Of a stretch of DNA of 64,000 nt, positions 18,967 to 27,139 are shown in pieces. Numbering within the stretch: position 1 is the first letter of the stretch; the number at the start of each line of letters is the position of its first letter. Below the pieces are notes generated by a model, which worked only from the letters and a program-made list of their open reading frames with translations, was not told where the DNA came from and made no database searches. The position numbers were made by a program, and so were the translations under genes. The DNA is from Streptomyces broussonetiae (GTDB taxonomy: Bacteria; Actinomycetota; Actinomycetes; Streptomycetales; Streptomycetaceae): NCBI RefSeq assembly GCF_009796285.1, contig NZ_CP047020.1, positions 2,294,001-2,358,000 of the forward strand. The letters are read 5' to 3'.

Positions 18967-20154
18967 GTGCCTCCCGTACGCCCAACTCGCCGATCCCTCA
19001 TAGCCGGTGGCCTCGGAGCCGTCGCCACAGCGGCCGTTCCGCTGTCGCTGTCCACGCCCGCGGCGGCGGCCGGTCTCATCCCCATCCGGCTGGCCGGGCC
19101 GACCGGTCCCGCGCCGGTGGGCGCCGTAGAGCTGCACCTGGTCGACTCGTCGCGGACCGACCCCTGGTCGGGGCAGGCGCGCGAGGTGATGGTGACCGTG
19201 ACGTACCCGGCCGCCGACGTCCGTGACCGCGCGGTGCTGCCGTGGCTGCCGGCGGGCGCCGAGCGGGCGCTGAAGGCCCGCTTCGGGGGCGCGGTGGACG
19301 GCTACGCGCTCCCCCGGACGCACAGCGCGGACCGCGCGCCGGTGCGGCCGGGACGTCGTCCGGTGCTGCTTCACTCGCCGGGCCACCAGGCGGACCGCAC
19401 CTTCAACACGCTCCTCATCGAGGACCTGGCATCCTGGGGCTATGTCGTGGTCGCGGTCGACCATCCCTACGACTCGGGCGAGGTGGAGTTCCCGGACGGC
19501 CGTGTGGTGGGCACTCGCCCCGACGACGGGAGCCTCGAGGCCGTCACGGCCGCGGTCGCCGTGCGCGCCGCCGATCTGCGGTTCGTCCTCGACCAGTTGG
19601 CCGTGCTGGACCGGGGCGGCAACCCGGACGCCGAACGGCGTCCGCTCCCGCGCGGGCTGCGCGGCACGCCGGACCTGACACGGGTGGGCACCTTCGGTCA
19701 CTCCCGGGGCGGCGCCGCGTCGGCGACCATGATGTACCTGGACGAGCGGGTGCGAGCCGGCATCGACCTGGACGGCGGCCTTTTCGGGCCGGTGGTCGAG
19801 CACGGCCTCGACCGGCCGTTCCTGCTGATGGACACGGCGATCTACGACGGGCTGAACCAGGACCCGAGCTGGCCCCCCTTCTGGGCGCACCTGACCGACT
19901 GGCGCCGCTGTCTGCGGCTCGCCGACGCCGACCACAACTCGTACACCGACATCGTGGCCCTCGCCCCGCAGGTGCCCGAGCCGGTGCGCAGGACGCTGCA
20001 GGCCGGCACGATCCCAGCCGACCGGGCCGTCGCCGCCGTAAGGGCGAGCGTGCGGGCCTTCTTCGATCTCCAGCTGCGCGGCCGTCCGGACACCGGGCAC
20101 CTGCTGCGGGGCGCTTCGCCGCGCCATCCGGAGATCCTGTACATCGCCGGTTAG
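18967..20154 (+). CDS. Secreted PAF-acetylhydrolase/lipase-like protein
   Basis: A 395-residue alpha/beta hydrolase of the platelet-activating-factor acetylhydrolase type. A Tat-type signal (TRRSLIAGGLGAVATAAV, cleavage after the AAAA run) precedes the hydrolase. The nucleophile elbow is GHSRGG, the aspartate region is GIDLDGGLFG and the histidine is in DADHNSYTD. It likely hydrolyses short-chain or oxidised lipid esters outside the cell. GTG at 18967 is chosen because GGAAGGAA precedes it and the signal peptide follows at once; the frame extends to 18832 through A/T-rich non-coding sequence. The A/T-rich 18835-18900 stretch probably holds the promoter. Confidence 0.88.
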   Translation: MPPVRPTRRSLIAGGLGAVATAAVPLSLSTPAAAAGLIPIRLAGPTGPAPVGAVELHLVDSSRTDPWSGQAREVMVTVTYPAADVRDRAVLPWLPAGAERALKARFGGAVDGYALPRTHSADRAPVRPGRRPVLLHSPGHQADRTFNTLLIEDLASWGYVVVAVDHPYDSGEVEFPDGRVVGTRPDDGSLEAVTAAVAVRAADLRFVLDQLAVLDRGGNPDAERRPLPRGLRGTPDLTRVGTFGHSRGGAASATMMYLDERVRAGIDLDGGLFGPVVEHGLDRPFLLMDTAIYDGLNQDPSWPPFWAHLTDWRRCLRLADADHNSYTDIVALAPQVPEPVRRTLQAGTIPADRAVAAVRASVRAFFDLQLRGRPDTGHLLRGASPRHPEILYIAG

Positions 20155-20176
20155 CGACCCGCTGCCCCGGACGCCC

Positions 20177-21340
20177 TCAGGCCGCGCTCCGCCTGCGCCC
20201 CCGCCACAGCACCACGCCCGCCACCAGCAGGACCCCGCCGGTGCCGCCGGCCAGGGGGCCCGCCCAGTCGGCGGGCGAGGAGGTGGCCCTGGGGGCGTCC
20301 GGTCCGGCGCCGAAGTACTTCTTTGCGTACGAGGCCGCGTGCAGGCTCTGCGGCCGGATGCGGTCGGCCGCCTTGAGTGCGGCCGCCGGGTCGATCATGC
20401 CGAAGCCCCGGGAGTCGTCCCGTCCGCCGACCGGCGCGTCCTCGGCGGTGTCCTCCAGGAGCTTCTTGATCTGGGCCGGGCTCAGCGTGGGGTGGGCGGC
20501 CTTGACCAGGGCCGCCGCACCGGAGACGAAGGCGGAGGCGGCCGAAGTGCCCCAGCCGTCGTAGTACTTGTGGTCGGGGTCGGCGATGACCACGTCGACG
20601 CCGGGCGCGCTGACCGTGGCGTACCAGCGGCGGGTCGAGAAGGAGGCGCGGGTGCCGTAGCGGTCGACCGCGGTCGCGACGATGACCCCGGGGTAGGCCG
20701 CCGGGTAGGAGATGTGGTCGCCCTTGTCGCCGCCGTTGCCCGCGGAGGCGACGACGACCACGCCCTTCTTCAGGGCGTACTGGACGGCCTCGTCCTCGCT
20801 CGGCTCGGGGTGCGCGGAGTTCGAGTCGTCGCCGAGGGAGAGGTTGATGACGTCGGCGCCGTGGTCGGCGGCCCAACGGATGCCGTCGGCAAGGGCGTTG
20901 CCCCGGACGGTACGGGCCTGGGTGCGGGCGGGGTCGCCGTCCTCCAGGATCACCCGGACGGGCAGGATCTTCGCCTCGGGGGCGACGCCCATGACGCCGG
21001 CGGAGCCGCCGGGTCCGTGTCCGTGCCCGGCGATGATGCCGGCCATGGCGGTGCCGTGCCGGGCCCAGGAACGGTCGCCCCGCTTGGCGCCGAAGCCGAT
21101 CATGTCCTTGCCGGGCAGGACGTTTCCGGCGAGGTCGGGATGGTCGTCCTCGACGCCGGTGTCCAGGACGGCGACGGTGGCGCCCCGGCCCTTGGTGGTC
21201 TGCCAGGCCTCGTCCAGACGCAGCGCGTCGAGCCCCCACTGCTGGGCACGGATGCCGTCGGCGTGGGCCGCGGCGCACGGCAGCAGGGTGAGGGCGCCGG
21301 TGAGCAGCAGGCTCAGCGCCGCTCCGGCGGATCGCTTCAT
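20177..21340 (-). CDS. Mycosin-like subtilase with C-terminal anchor
   Basis: A 387-residue S8 serine protease. A signal peptide (MKRSAGAALSLLLTGALTLL) leads to a subtilisin domain with Asp in VLDTGVEDDHPDL, His in RHGTAMAGIIAGH and Ser in GTSAASAFVSGAA. A single transmembrane segment and a basic tail (GGVLLVAGVVLWRGRRR) close the protein. This is the domain order of type VII secretion mycosins, which are membrane-bound with the catalytic domain outside. Its start overlaps the stop of the upstream Pro/Ser-rich membrane protein by four bases, so the two are co-expressed. No other ESX component is visible in the window. Confidence 0.9.
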   Translation of the reverse strand: MKRSAGAALSLLLTGALTLLPCAAAHADGIRAQQWGLDALRLDEAWQTTKGRGATVAVLDTGVEDDHPDLAGNVLPGKDMIGFGAKRGDRSWARHGTAMAGIIAGHGHGPGGSAGVMGVAPEAKILPVRVILEDGDPARTQARTVRGNALADGIRWAADHGADVINLSLGDDSNSAHPEPSEDEAVQYALKKGVVVVASAGNGGDKGDHISYPAAYPGVIVATAVDRYGTRASFSTRRWYATVSAPGVDVVIADPDHKYYDGWGTSAASAFVSGAAALVKAAHPTLSPAQIKKLLEDTAEDAPVGGRDDSRGFGMIDPAAALKAADRIRPQSLHAASYAKKYFGAGPDAPRATSSPADWAGPLAGGTGGVLLVAGVVLWRGRRRSAA

Positions 21341-23205
21341 GAAGGTTTCTCCGTGGCCGTGCCGAGGTGCTCGCGCAGGCGCCGTTCGATGCGGTCGGCC
21401 AGGCCCTGGGCCTCGTTGCCGAGGCCCGCCTGGGCGGGTGCGGTGGTGGCGCCGGAGCTGACGGCGTCGGCGGCGGGCTGGGGCGAGTCGACGCCTCGGC
21501 CGTCGGCCCAGCCGGAGACGGCGTAGGCGACCACGGGGGCGTCGGTGAGGACGGAGACGGTCCAGGAGGCGCGCTGTTTGTCGCCGAAGGCGGCCGCGAC
21601 GCTGCCCTCGGCGGCGTACGGCCGGGGCATCAGGTCGGTGCGCCGGTCCAGGCGCTCGGTGCGGAAGCGGGTGGCGAGCGCGGACATGGCGGCGGGGTCG
21701 GCCTTGGTGAACAGCAGGCCGACGGTGGTGACGTAGCTCTGTGTGGCGTCGGTGTACGTGGCGCGCAGCAGGCGCTGGCAGCCGAGCGGGGCGAGGACCT
21801 TCTGCAGCAGCGGGTCGAAGGCGTGGGCGCAGCCGCTGTCCGGGGCGACGGCGACCCTGGTCCAGGTGCGGTCGGCACCGCCGGGTCCGGCGCCGACGCC
21901 CTCGACGGTGGTCGGGAACAACTGGTCGACGGGCACGCTGTGCCAGAGCGCGGCGGCGCTGGTGAAGTGGTCGACGGCGGCGGCGTCCCCGCCGTCCCCG
22001 GTGAGCAAGCTCCCGGCCACGGCACCGCCGATGAGGCCGACGCCGAGCACGAGGCAGGCGGCGGCGACGGCGGTACGGTGGCCCACCCGGTGCCCCTTGG
22101 TCTCGGTGAAGGCCTCGGGCTGCCCGAACGACACGACGGGCCGCGCGGTCGCGCCGGCGACCCAGGACAGCGCCGGGTCGGGACCGGAGTCCGGTGCGGG
22201 CGGACCGACGGGACGGGCGGGTGCCAGGGGGCTCCAGGCGGTGCCGTCCCGCGTGGGCGTCGCGGGGGCAGGGGCGGCACCGCCGCGGCGCTCACCGCCC
22301 GTCGGGGCAGGGGCGGGCGCGGCGTCGGGGCGCCGGGTCCGCGGGGAACCGGGAACCGGGCGCAGCCGGGCGGTGGTCTCCGACGCCGTGGCCTGCGGCG
22401 CCGTGGCCTGTGAGGGACGTACGGGGCGAAGCCGGGCGGTGGTCTCGGACGAGGTCTCGGCCGGGGCTGCGCGCCGCTGCCGTCCCGTGCGCGGCGGCGC
22501 GTCGGGAAACCGCGCCGAGGCGGGCGGCGGAGGCGGACTCACGGAGGCGGTCCCCTCGGGCACCACGGACTTCTGCCCGCCGTCGCCGCCCTCGCTCCCC
22601 AGGCCGTCGCGCACGGCGCCCCCGGCGGACGTCCGGGAAGGCGGCGGGGTGAACACCGAAGGCTCGTCGTCGGGGTCGTCGACCGGGGCCGGGTCGGGCA
22701 GCCGGGCGCCGACGGGGCCGCCCGTCGCCGCCGGACGCGGCGCCCCGGCCGGACCGGACGGACGCGGTGCCTCAGCCGGCCGACCGGCCGGATGCGACGA
22801 ACGCGCCCCACCGGACGCACCCGTCGGACACGCCGCACCTGAGGAGCGCGGGGAAGCCAACGGGCCCGGCGAGGGCGAAGGACTCGCGACAGCCGACGGC
22901 CCGGGCGAGACGGACGGGCCCGGCGAGGCCGACCGGCCCGGCGAGGCCGACCGGCCCGGCGAGGCCGACCGGCCTGGCGCCGTCGAGAGGCCTGGCGCGG
23001 TCGCGGGGCGTGGCGGCACGGGCGGAGCCGACTGTCCCTGCACCACAGCCGGGCGCGGCACAGCCGACGGCCCCGGGGACGCCGACGGGCCGGGAGGAAC
23101 CGGCGGGTGCGGTGAAGTCGGCGCGGCCGATGGTGGGGCCGACGGACGTGGAGGCGGAGTCGACGGGCGTGGAGGGATGGGGACGTGGCGCGCTTCCGTG
23201 CTCAT
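21337..23205 (-). CDS. Pro/Ser/Ala-rich single-pass membrane protein
   Basis: A 622-residue protein I cannot name. Roughly the first 370 residues are low-complexity Pro/Ser/Ala/Gly-rich sequence, with tandem GRSASP units (22921-22974) and twin TTARLRPV segments, and are probably cytoplasmic. A membrane helix follows (TAVAAACLVLGVGLIGGAVAG), then an exterior domain of about 210 residues with two cysteines (DSGCAHAFDP and LGCQRLLRATY) that may form a disulfide. It is translationally coupled to the mycosin-like protease. The layout resembles type VII-associated or sensor-anchor proteins. The long in-frame low-complexity region makes the exact start uncertain. Confidence 0.75.
   Translation of the reverse strand: MSTEARHVPIPPRPSTPPPRPSAPPSAAPTSPHPPVPPGPSASPGPSAVPRPAVVQGQSAPPVPPRPATAPGLSTAPGRSASPGRSASPGRSASPGPSVSPGPSAVASPSPSPGPLASPRSSGAACPTGASGGARSSHPAGRPAEAPRPSGPAGAPRPAATGGPVGARLPDPAPVDDPDDEPSVFTPPPSRTSAGGAVRDGLGSEGGDGGQKSVVPEGTASVSPPPPPASARFPDAPPRTGRQRRAAPAETSSETTARLRPVRPSQATAPQATASETTARLRPVPGSPRTRRPDAAPAPAPTGGERRGGAAPAPATPTRDGTAWSPLAPARPVGPPAPDSGPDPALSWVAGATARPVVSFGQPEAFTETKGHRVGHRTAVAAACLVLGVGLIGGAVAGSLLTGDGGDAAAVDHFTSAAALWHSVPVDQLFPTTVEGVGAGPGGADRTWTRVAVAPDSGCAHAFDPLLQKVLAPLGCQRLLRATYTDATQSYVTTVGLLFTKADPAAMSALATRFRTERLDRRTDLMPRPYAAEGSVAAAFGDKQRASWTVSVLTDAPVVAYAVSGWADGRGVDSPQPAADAVSSGATTAPAQAGLGNEAQGLADRIERRLREHLGTATEKPS
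22921..22974 (-). repeat. Three perfect 18-bp tandem repeats
   Basis: Three contiguous identical copies of CGGCGAGGCCGACCGGCC, encoding the repeated hexapeptide GRSASP within the disordered part of the Pro/Ser-rich protein. Likely length-variable between strains. Confidence 0.9.
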
Positions 23206-23480
23206 GCACCCCCCGTTTCCCCATGCCCGGGCCGTCTTTCACGTACGCGGGCCGTTCCACCGTTCGGCCGCACCCGGCACGGAAGCTCCGTTGCGGGCAC
23301 GCATACCCGTACGGCCGGACCGGCATCCTGGTTCAGCCGAAGCGGCCGGGCGCGTTCCGCCGTACGTGCGCGTCACTCTACGGGTTGTCCCGGAGAGAAA
23401 GAGAACCAGTCCGCGGCCCCGTGGCATCTGCCCGGTACGTCCCCCTACCCTGCGGTAATCCTCTCTGGCAGGCTTCCGTC

Positions 23481-24683
23481 ATGACTGCGCGCGCCGCTGA
23501 CCGGGCCCGTTACGACCGGGCCACCGCCCATCTCGACGCCCCTCTCGCGATCGTGGATCTGGATGCCTTCGACGCCAACGCGGAGGATCTGGTCCGCCGG
23601 GCCGCCGGCAAACCGGTCCGGGTCGCCAGCAAGTCGGTTCGCTGCCGGGCCCTGCTGGAACGGGTTCTGGCCAAGGACGGCTTCCAGGGCATCATGTCGT
23701 TCACCTTGGCCGAATCGCTGTGGCTTGCCCGGTCCGGTTTCGAGGACGTCCTGCTGGCCTATCCGTCCGCCGACCGCACCGGCTTCGCGGAACTGGCCGC
23801 CGATCCCAAGCTCGCCGGTGCCGTCACCGTGATGGTGGACGACGTCGCCCAGCTCGACCTCATCGACGCGGCCCGCGAGGGCGGCCGTGAACTCATCCGT
23901 GTGTGCCTGGAGTTGGACACCTCACTGCAGCTGCTGGGCGGCCGGGTCCGGGTCGGGGCCCGGCGCTCTCCGCTGCGCTCCCCCGCCCAACTCGCCGACC
24001 TGGCACGGACGGTGGCCCGACGGCCGGGTTTCCGGCTGGTGGGGATCATGGCCTACGAGGGGCACATCGCCGGCGTCGGGGACTCCGTGGCCGGGCGGCC
24101 GCTCAGGTCGCGGGCGATCCGGCTGATGCAGGCGACGGCCCGCCGCGAGCTGGCGGAGCGGCGGGCCGCGGTCGTGCGTGCGGTCCGGGCCGTCGTGCCC
24201 GACCTGGAGTTCGTCAACGGCGGTGGCACGGGCAGTGTCCAGCACACCGCGGCCGAGGACTCCGTGACCGAGATAGCGGCCGGTTCGGGGCTGTACGTGC
24301 CGCGGCTCTTCGACAACTACACGTCGTTCACCGGCCGTGCGGCGGCCCTGTTCGCACAGCCCGTCGTACGGCGGCCGGGCGTGGGGGTCGTCACGGTGCT
24401 CGGCGGCGGCTATCCGGCCTCCGGCGCGGCCGGCGGCGACCGGCTGCCGGTGCCGTATCTGCCCGAGGGCCTGAGGTACGACCCGCAGGAGGGCCCCGGC
24501 GAGGTGCAGACCCCGCTGCTGGGCTCGCCCGCCGACGATCTGCTGATCGGCGACAAGGTGTGGTTCCGGCACGCCAAGGCGGGCGAGCTGTGCGAGCGGT
24601 TCGAGGCACTGCAGCTGATCGAGGGGGACGCGGTGACGGCGACCGTGCCGACCTACCGCGGCGAGGGGCGCACCTTCCTGTGA
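23481..24683 (+). CDS. PLP-dependent amino acid deaminase/aldolase
   Basis: A 400-residue enzyme of the alanine-racemase N-terminal fold and D-threonine aldolase-like family. The PLP lysine is in VRVASKSVR near residue 45, the barrel includes GIMAYEGHIAG and VNGGGTGSV, and the C-terminal half has the metal-linked DSVTEIAAGSGLYVP and WFRHAKAGELCERF seen in D-threonine aldolases or D-serine deaminases. It probably cleaves or deaminates a D-beta-hydroxy amino acid in the cytosol. ATG at 23481; upstream codons in frame are antisense or intergenic. The ribosome site (CAGG) is weak. It is divergent from the Pro/Ser-rich gene across 275 bases with no further feature that I can see. Confidence 0.87.
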   Translation: MTARAADRARYDRATAHLDAPLAIVDLDAFDANAEDLVRRAAGKPVRVASKSVRCRALLERVLAKDGFQGIMSFTLAESLWLARSGFEDVLLAYPSADRTGFAELAADPKLAGAVTVMVDDVAQLDLIDAAREGGRELIRVCLELDTSLQLLGGRVRVGARRSPLRSPAQLADLARTVARRPGFRLVGIMAYEGHIAGVGDSVAGRPLRSRAIRLMQATARRELAERRAAVVRAVRAVVPDLEFVNGGGTGSVQHTAAEDSVTEIAAGSGLYVPRLFDNYTSFTGRAAALFAQPVVRRPGVGVVTVLGGGYPASGAAGGDRLPVPYLPEGLRYDPQEGPGEVQTPLLGSPADDLLIGDKVWFRHAKAGELCERFEALQLIEGDAVTATVPTYRGEGRTFL

Positions 24684-24925
24684 GCCGCGCCGCTCGGCAG
24701 GCCGCGTCCGCGGGCCGCGTCCGGTAGGGCGGGCCCGAGCGTGCCGTCGGCGCGGGACCGGACCCGGTCGACGGGCTCGGCGCCCGCCGCGACCCAGGCG
24801 TACTGCAGGACCGTGCGCCGGTGGTTCCTGCGCCCGCGGCGGTGCCGCAGGCCGCCGCGCGGGCCCGGTCGGCGACAGGCGCCGGCCGGGCGCTGGTGTC
24901 CGGCCGGCCGACGCTGGTGTCCGCC
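24684..24925 (-). pseudogene. Possible gene remnant between convergent genes
   Basis: The 242-base gap between two convergent genes contains, on the minus strand, a stretch with coding-like codon use from about 24840 to a TAG at 24653. It reads as a plausible C-terminus (RNHRRTVLQYAWVAAG, then DRVRSRADGTLGPALPDAA) but has no start codon in frame. It may be the eroded 3' end of a lost gene. I cannot identify the family; chance coding character is possible at this G+C. Confidence 0.25.
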
Positions 24926-25708
24926 CTAAAGTGGCGTGACGTACGCGCCCGCGATTCCGCCGTCCACCAGGAAGTCACTGGCGTTGACGAACGAGGAGTC
25001 GTCGCTGGCCAGGAAGGCGACGGCGGCGGCGATCTCCTCGGCCTCGGCGAACCGGCCGAGCGGGATGTGCACCAGGCGGCGTGCGGCGCGCTCGGGGTCC
25101 TTGGCGAACAGCTCCTGGAGGAGTGGGGTGTTGACCGGCCCGGGGCACAGGGCGTTGACCCGGATCCCCTCCCGCGCGAACTGCACACCCAGCTCGCGCG
25201 ACATCGCGAGCACGCCGCCCTTGGATGCGGTGTACGAGATCTGGCTCGTGGCAGCGCCCATCCGCGCCACGAAGGAGGCGGTGTTGATGATGGAGCCCCT
25301 GCCCTGGCGGCGCATGTACGGGATCGCGGCCTTGCAGCACAGGTAGACGGAGGTGAGGTTGACCTCCTGGACCCGCTTCCAGGCCTCCAGACCGGTCTCC
25401 AGGATGGAGTCGTCGTCGGGCGGGGAGATGCCGGCGTTGTTGAAGGCGACATCGACGCTGCCGTAGGTGTCGTACGCCGTCCTGAACAGCGCCTCGACCT
25501 GCTCGGGGTCGGTGACGTCGGTCTTCACGAACAGTCCGCCGACCTCGTCGGCGACGGCCTTGCCGCGGGCCTCGTCGACGTCCGCGCAGACGACGTGGGC
25601 CCCCTCGGAGGCGAGCCGGCGGGCGGTGGCGAGGCCGATGCCGCTGCCGGCTCCGGTGACGACGGCGGTACGGCCGACCAGGCGGCGGCAAACAGTTTCT
25701 GCGGTCAC
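24926..25708 (-). CDS. Short-chain dehydrogenase/reductase
   Basis: A 260-residue classical SDR. NAD(P) motif TGAGSGIG (about 17-24), an acidic residue after beta2 (CADVDEA) indicating NAD preference, NNAG, and the catalytic YxxxK in SYTASKGG with the upstream serine in NTASF. The C-terminus SDFLVDGGIAGAY is family-typical. It follows the aldehyde dehydrogenase gene with a 4-base overlap, so both are one operon. In the context of the gamma-glutamylation cluster it could oxidise the alcohol of a gamma-glutamyl amino-alcohol to the aldehyde; that role is inferred. GTG at 25708; the frame continues upstream only inside the dehydrogenase gene. Confidence 0.9.
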   Translation of the reverse strand: MTAETVCRRLVGRTAVVTGAGSGIGLATARRLASEGAHVVCADVDEARGKAVADEVGGLFVKTDVTDPEQVEALFRTAYDTYGSVDVAFNNAGISPPDDDSILETGLEAWKRVQEVNLTSVYLCCKAAIPYMRRQGRGSIINTASFVARMGAATSQISYTASKGGVLAMSRELGVQFAREGIRVNALCPGPVNTPLLQELFAKDPERAARRLVHIPLGRFAEAEEIAAAVAFLASDDSSFVNASDFLVDGGIAGAYVTPL

Positions 25709-27093
25709 TGTGCGGGGCCCTCCGTGCTGGGGGAGACGTTGCTGATGAAGACGTTCTTGGTCTCGGTGAAGGCGGTCAGGGCGTCGGGGCCCAGTTCGCG
25801 GCCGAGGCCGGACTGCTTGTAGCCGCCGAACGGGGTCCAGTAGCGAACGCTGGAGTGGGAGTTGACGGACAGGTTGCCCGCGCGGACGGCCTGGGACACC
25901 CGCAGGGCGCGGCCGAGGTCCCGGGTCCACAGGGATCCGGAGAGGCCGTAGGGGGTGTCGTTGGCGAGGCGGATCGCGTCCTCCTCGTCGGTGAAGGGCA
26001 GGAGGACGGCGACCGGTCCGAAGATCTCCTCACGGGCCGCCTCGCTGTCGTGCCGTTCGCCGGTGAGGACGGTCGGCGGGAACCAGAAGCCGGGGCCGTC
26101 GGGGGCGCTGCCGCGCAGGGCGGGGGCGCCCTCGGGGACGTACGACCGTACGCGGTCCAGTTGCCGGCGGGAGATCAGCGGGCCCATCTGCGTCTTCTCG
26201 TCGGCGGGGTCGCCCACGACCACGGCGGCCAGCGCACCGGCGAGGAAGTCCCGGGCCTGGTCCAGCACCGCCTCCTGGACCAGGATGCGGGTGCGGGCGC
26301 AGCAGTCCTGGCCGGAGTTGTCGAGGAAGGAGAAGGGGTCGAGGGCGGCCTCGAGGTCGGCGTCGGCGAAGACGACGTTGGGGCTCTTGCCGCCGAGTTC
26401 CAGGGTGACGGGCTTGACGAGCTTCGCGCAGCGCTCCATGACCTCGCGGCCGGTGCGGGTGGACCCGGTGAACACGATCTTGGCGACGTCCGGGTGGTCC
26501 ACCAGGGCGCGTCCGGCGGTGTGGCCATGACCGGGCAGCACCTGGAGGACGTGCTCGGGCAGGCCCGCCTCCAGGGCGAGTTCGGCGAGGCGGAGCGCGG
26601 TGAGCGGGGTGGTCTCGGCGGGCTTGAGGACGACCGCGTTGCCGGCCGCGAGGGCCGGGAAGGAGCCCCAGGCGGCGATGGGCATCGGGAAGTTCCAGGG
26701 GGCGATCACGCCGACGACGCCGAGCGGTTCCTGGAAGGTGACGTTCCAGCCGCCGGGCACCGGGATCTGCCTGCCGATGAGGCGTTCGGCGCCACCGGCC
26801 GCGTACAGCAGCAGGTCGCGGGCGTTGCCGGCCTCCCAGCGGGCGTTGCCGATCGTGTGGCCGGCCTCGCGGACCTCCAACTGGGCCAGTTCTTCCAGGT
26901 GGTTGTCGACGGTGTCGGCGAAGCGGCGCAGCAGCCGGGCCCGGTCGGCGGGAGCGAGGACGGCCCATCGGGTCTGGGCGCGTGCGGCCCGTACGACGGC
27001 GGCGGCGACGTCCTCCTCGCGCGCGGCGGGGACGGTGGCGACGACCTCTTCCGTGGCGGGGTTGAGGACCTTCAACTCGTCTGAGTCGGACAC
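25705..27093 (-). CDS. NAD-dependent aldehyde dehydrogenase
   Basis: A 462-residue aldehyde dehydrogenase. Key parts are the NAD-binding GVIAPWNFP, the FTGSTRTG loop, the active-site glutamate in TLELGGKSPNVVF and the catalytic cysteine in NSGQDCCART, plus EIFGPVAVLLPF. It is closest in context to gamma-glutamyl-aminoaldehyde dehydrogenases, oxidising the glutamylated aldehyde to the acid. GTG at 27093 is favoured because GGAAAGG lies just upstream; an in-frame GTG at 27120 would add nine residues. It lies 46 bases after the glutamine-synthetase-like gene on the same strand and overlaps the SDR start. Confidence 0.92.
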   Translation of the reverse strand: MSDSDELKVLNPATEEVVATVPAAREEDVAAAVVRAARAQTRWAVLAPADRARLLRRFADTVDNHLEELAQLEVREAGHTIGNARWEAGNARDLLLYAAGGAERLIGRQIPVPGGWNVTFQEPLGVVGVIAPWNFPMPIAAWGSFPALAAGNAVVLKPAETTPLTALRLAELALEAGLPEHVLQVLPGHGHTAGRALVDHPDVAKIVFTGSTRTGREVMERCAKLVKPVTLELGGKSPNVVFADADLEAALDPFSFLDNSGQDCCARTRILVQEAVLDQARDFLAGALAAVVVGDPADEKTQMGPLISRRQLDRVRSYVPEGAPALRGSAPDGPGFWFPPTVLTGERHDSEAAREEIFGPVAVLLPFTDEEDAIRLANDTPYGLSGSLWTRDLGRALRVSQAVRAGNLSVNSHSSVRYWTPFGGYKQSGLGRELGPDALTAFTETKNVFISNVSPSTEGPAQ

Positions 27094-27139
27094 GAATTGA
27101 CCTTTCCGGGGCTGGTTCACAGGCGGTCGCGGGAACGGC

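Noticed and set aside
22767..23480. In-frame upstream extension of the aldolase/deaminase gene.
   Set aside because: It is antisense to the Pro/Ser-rich gene; the PLP enzyme family starts near 23481.
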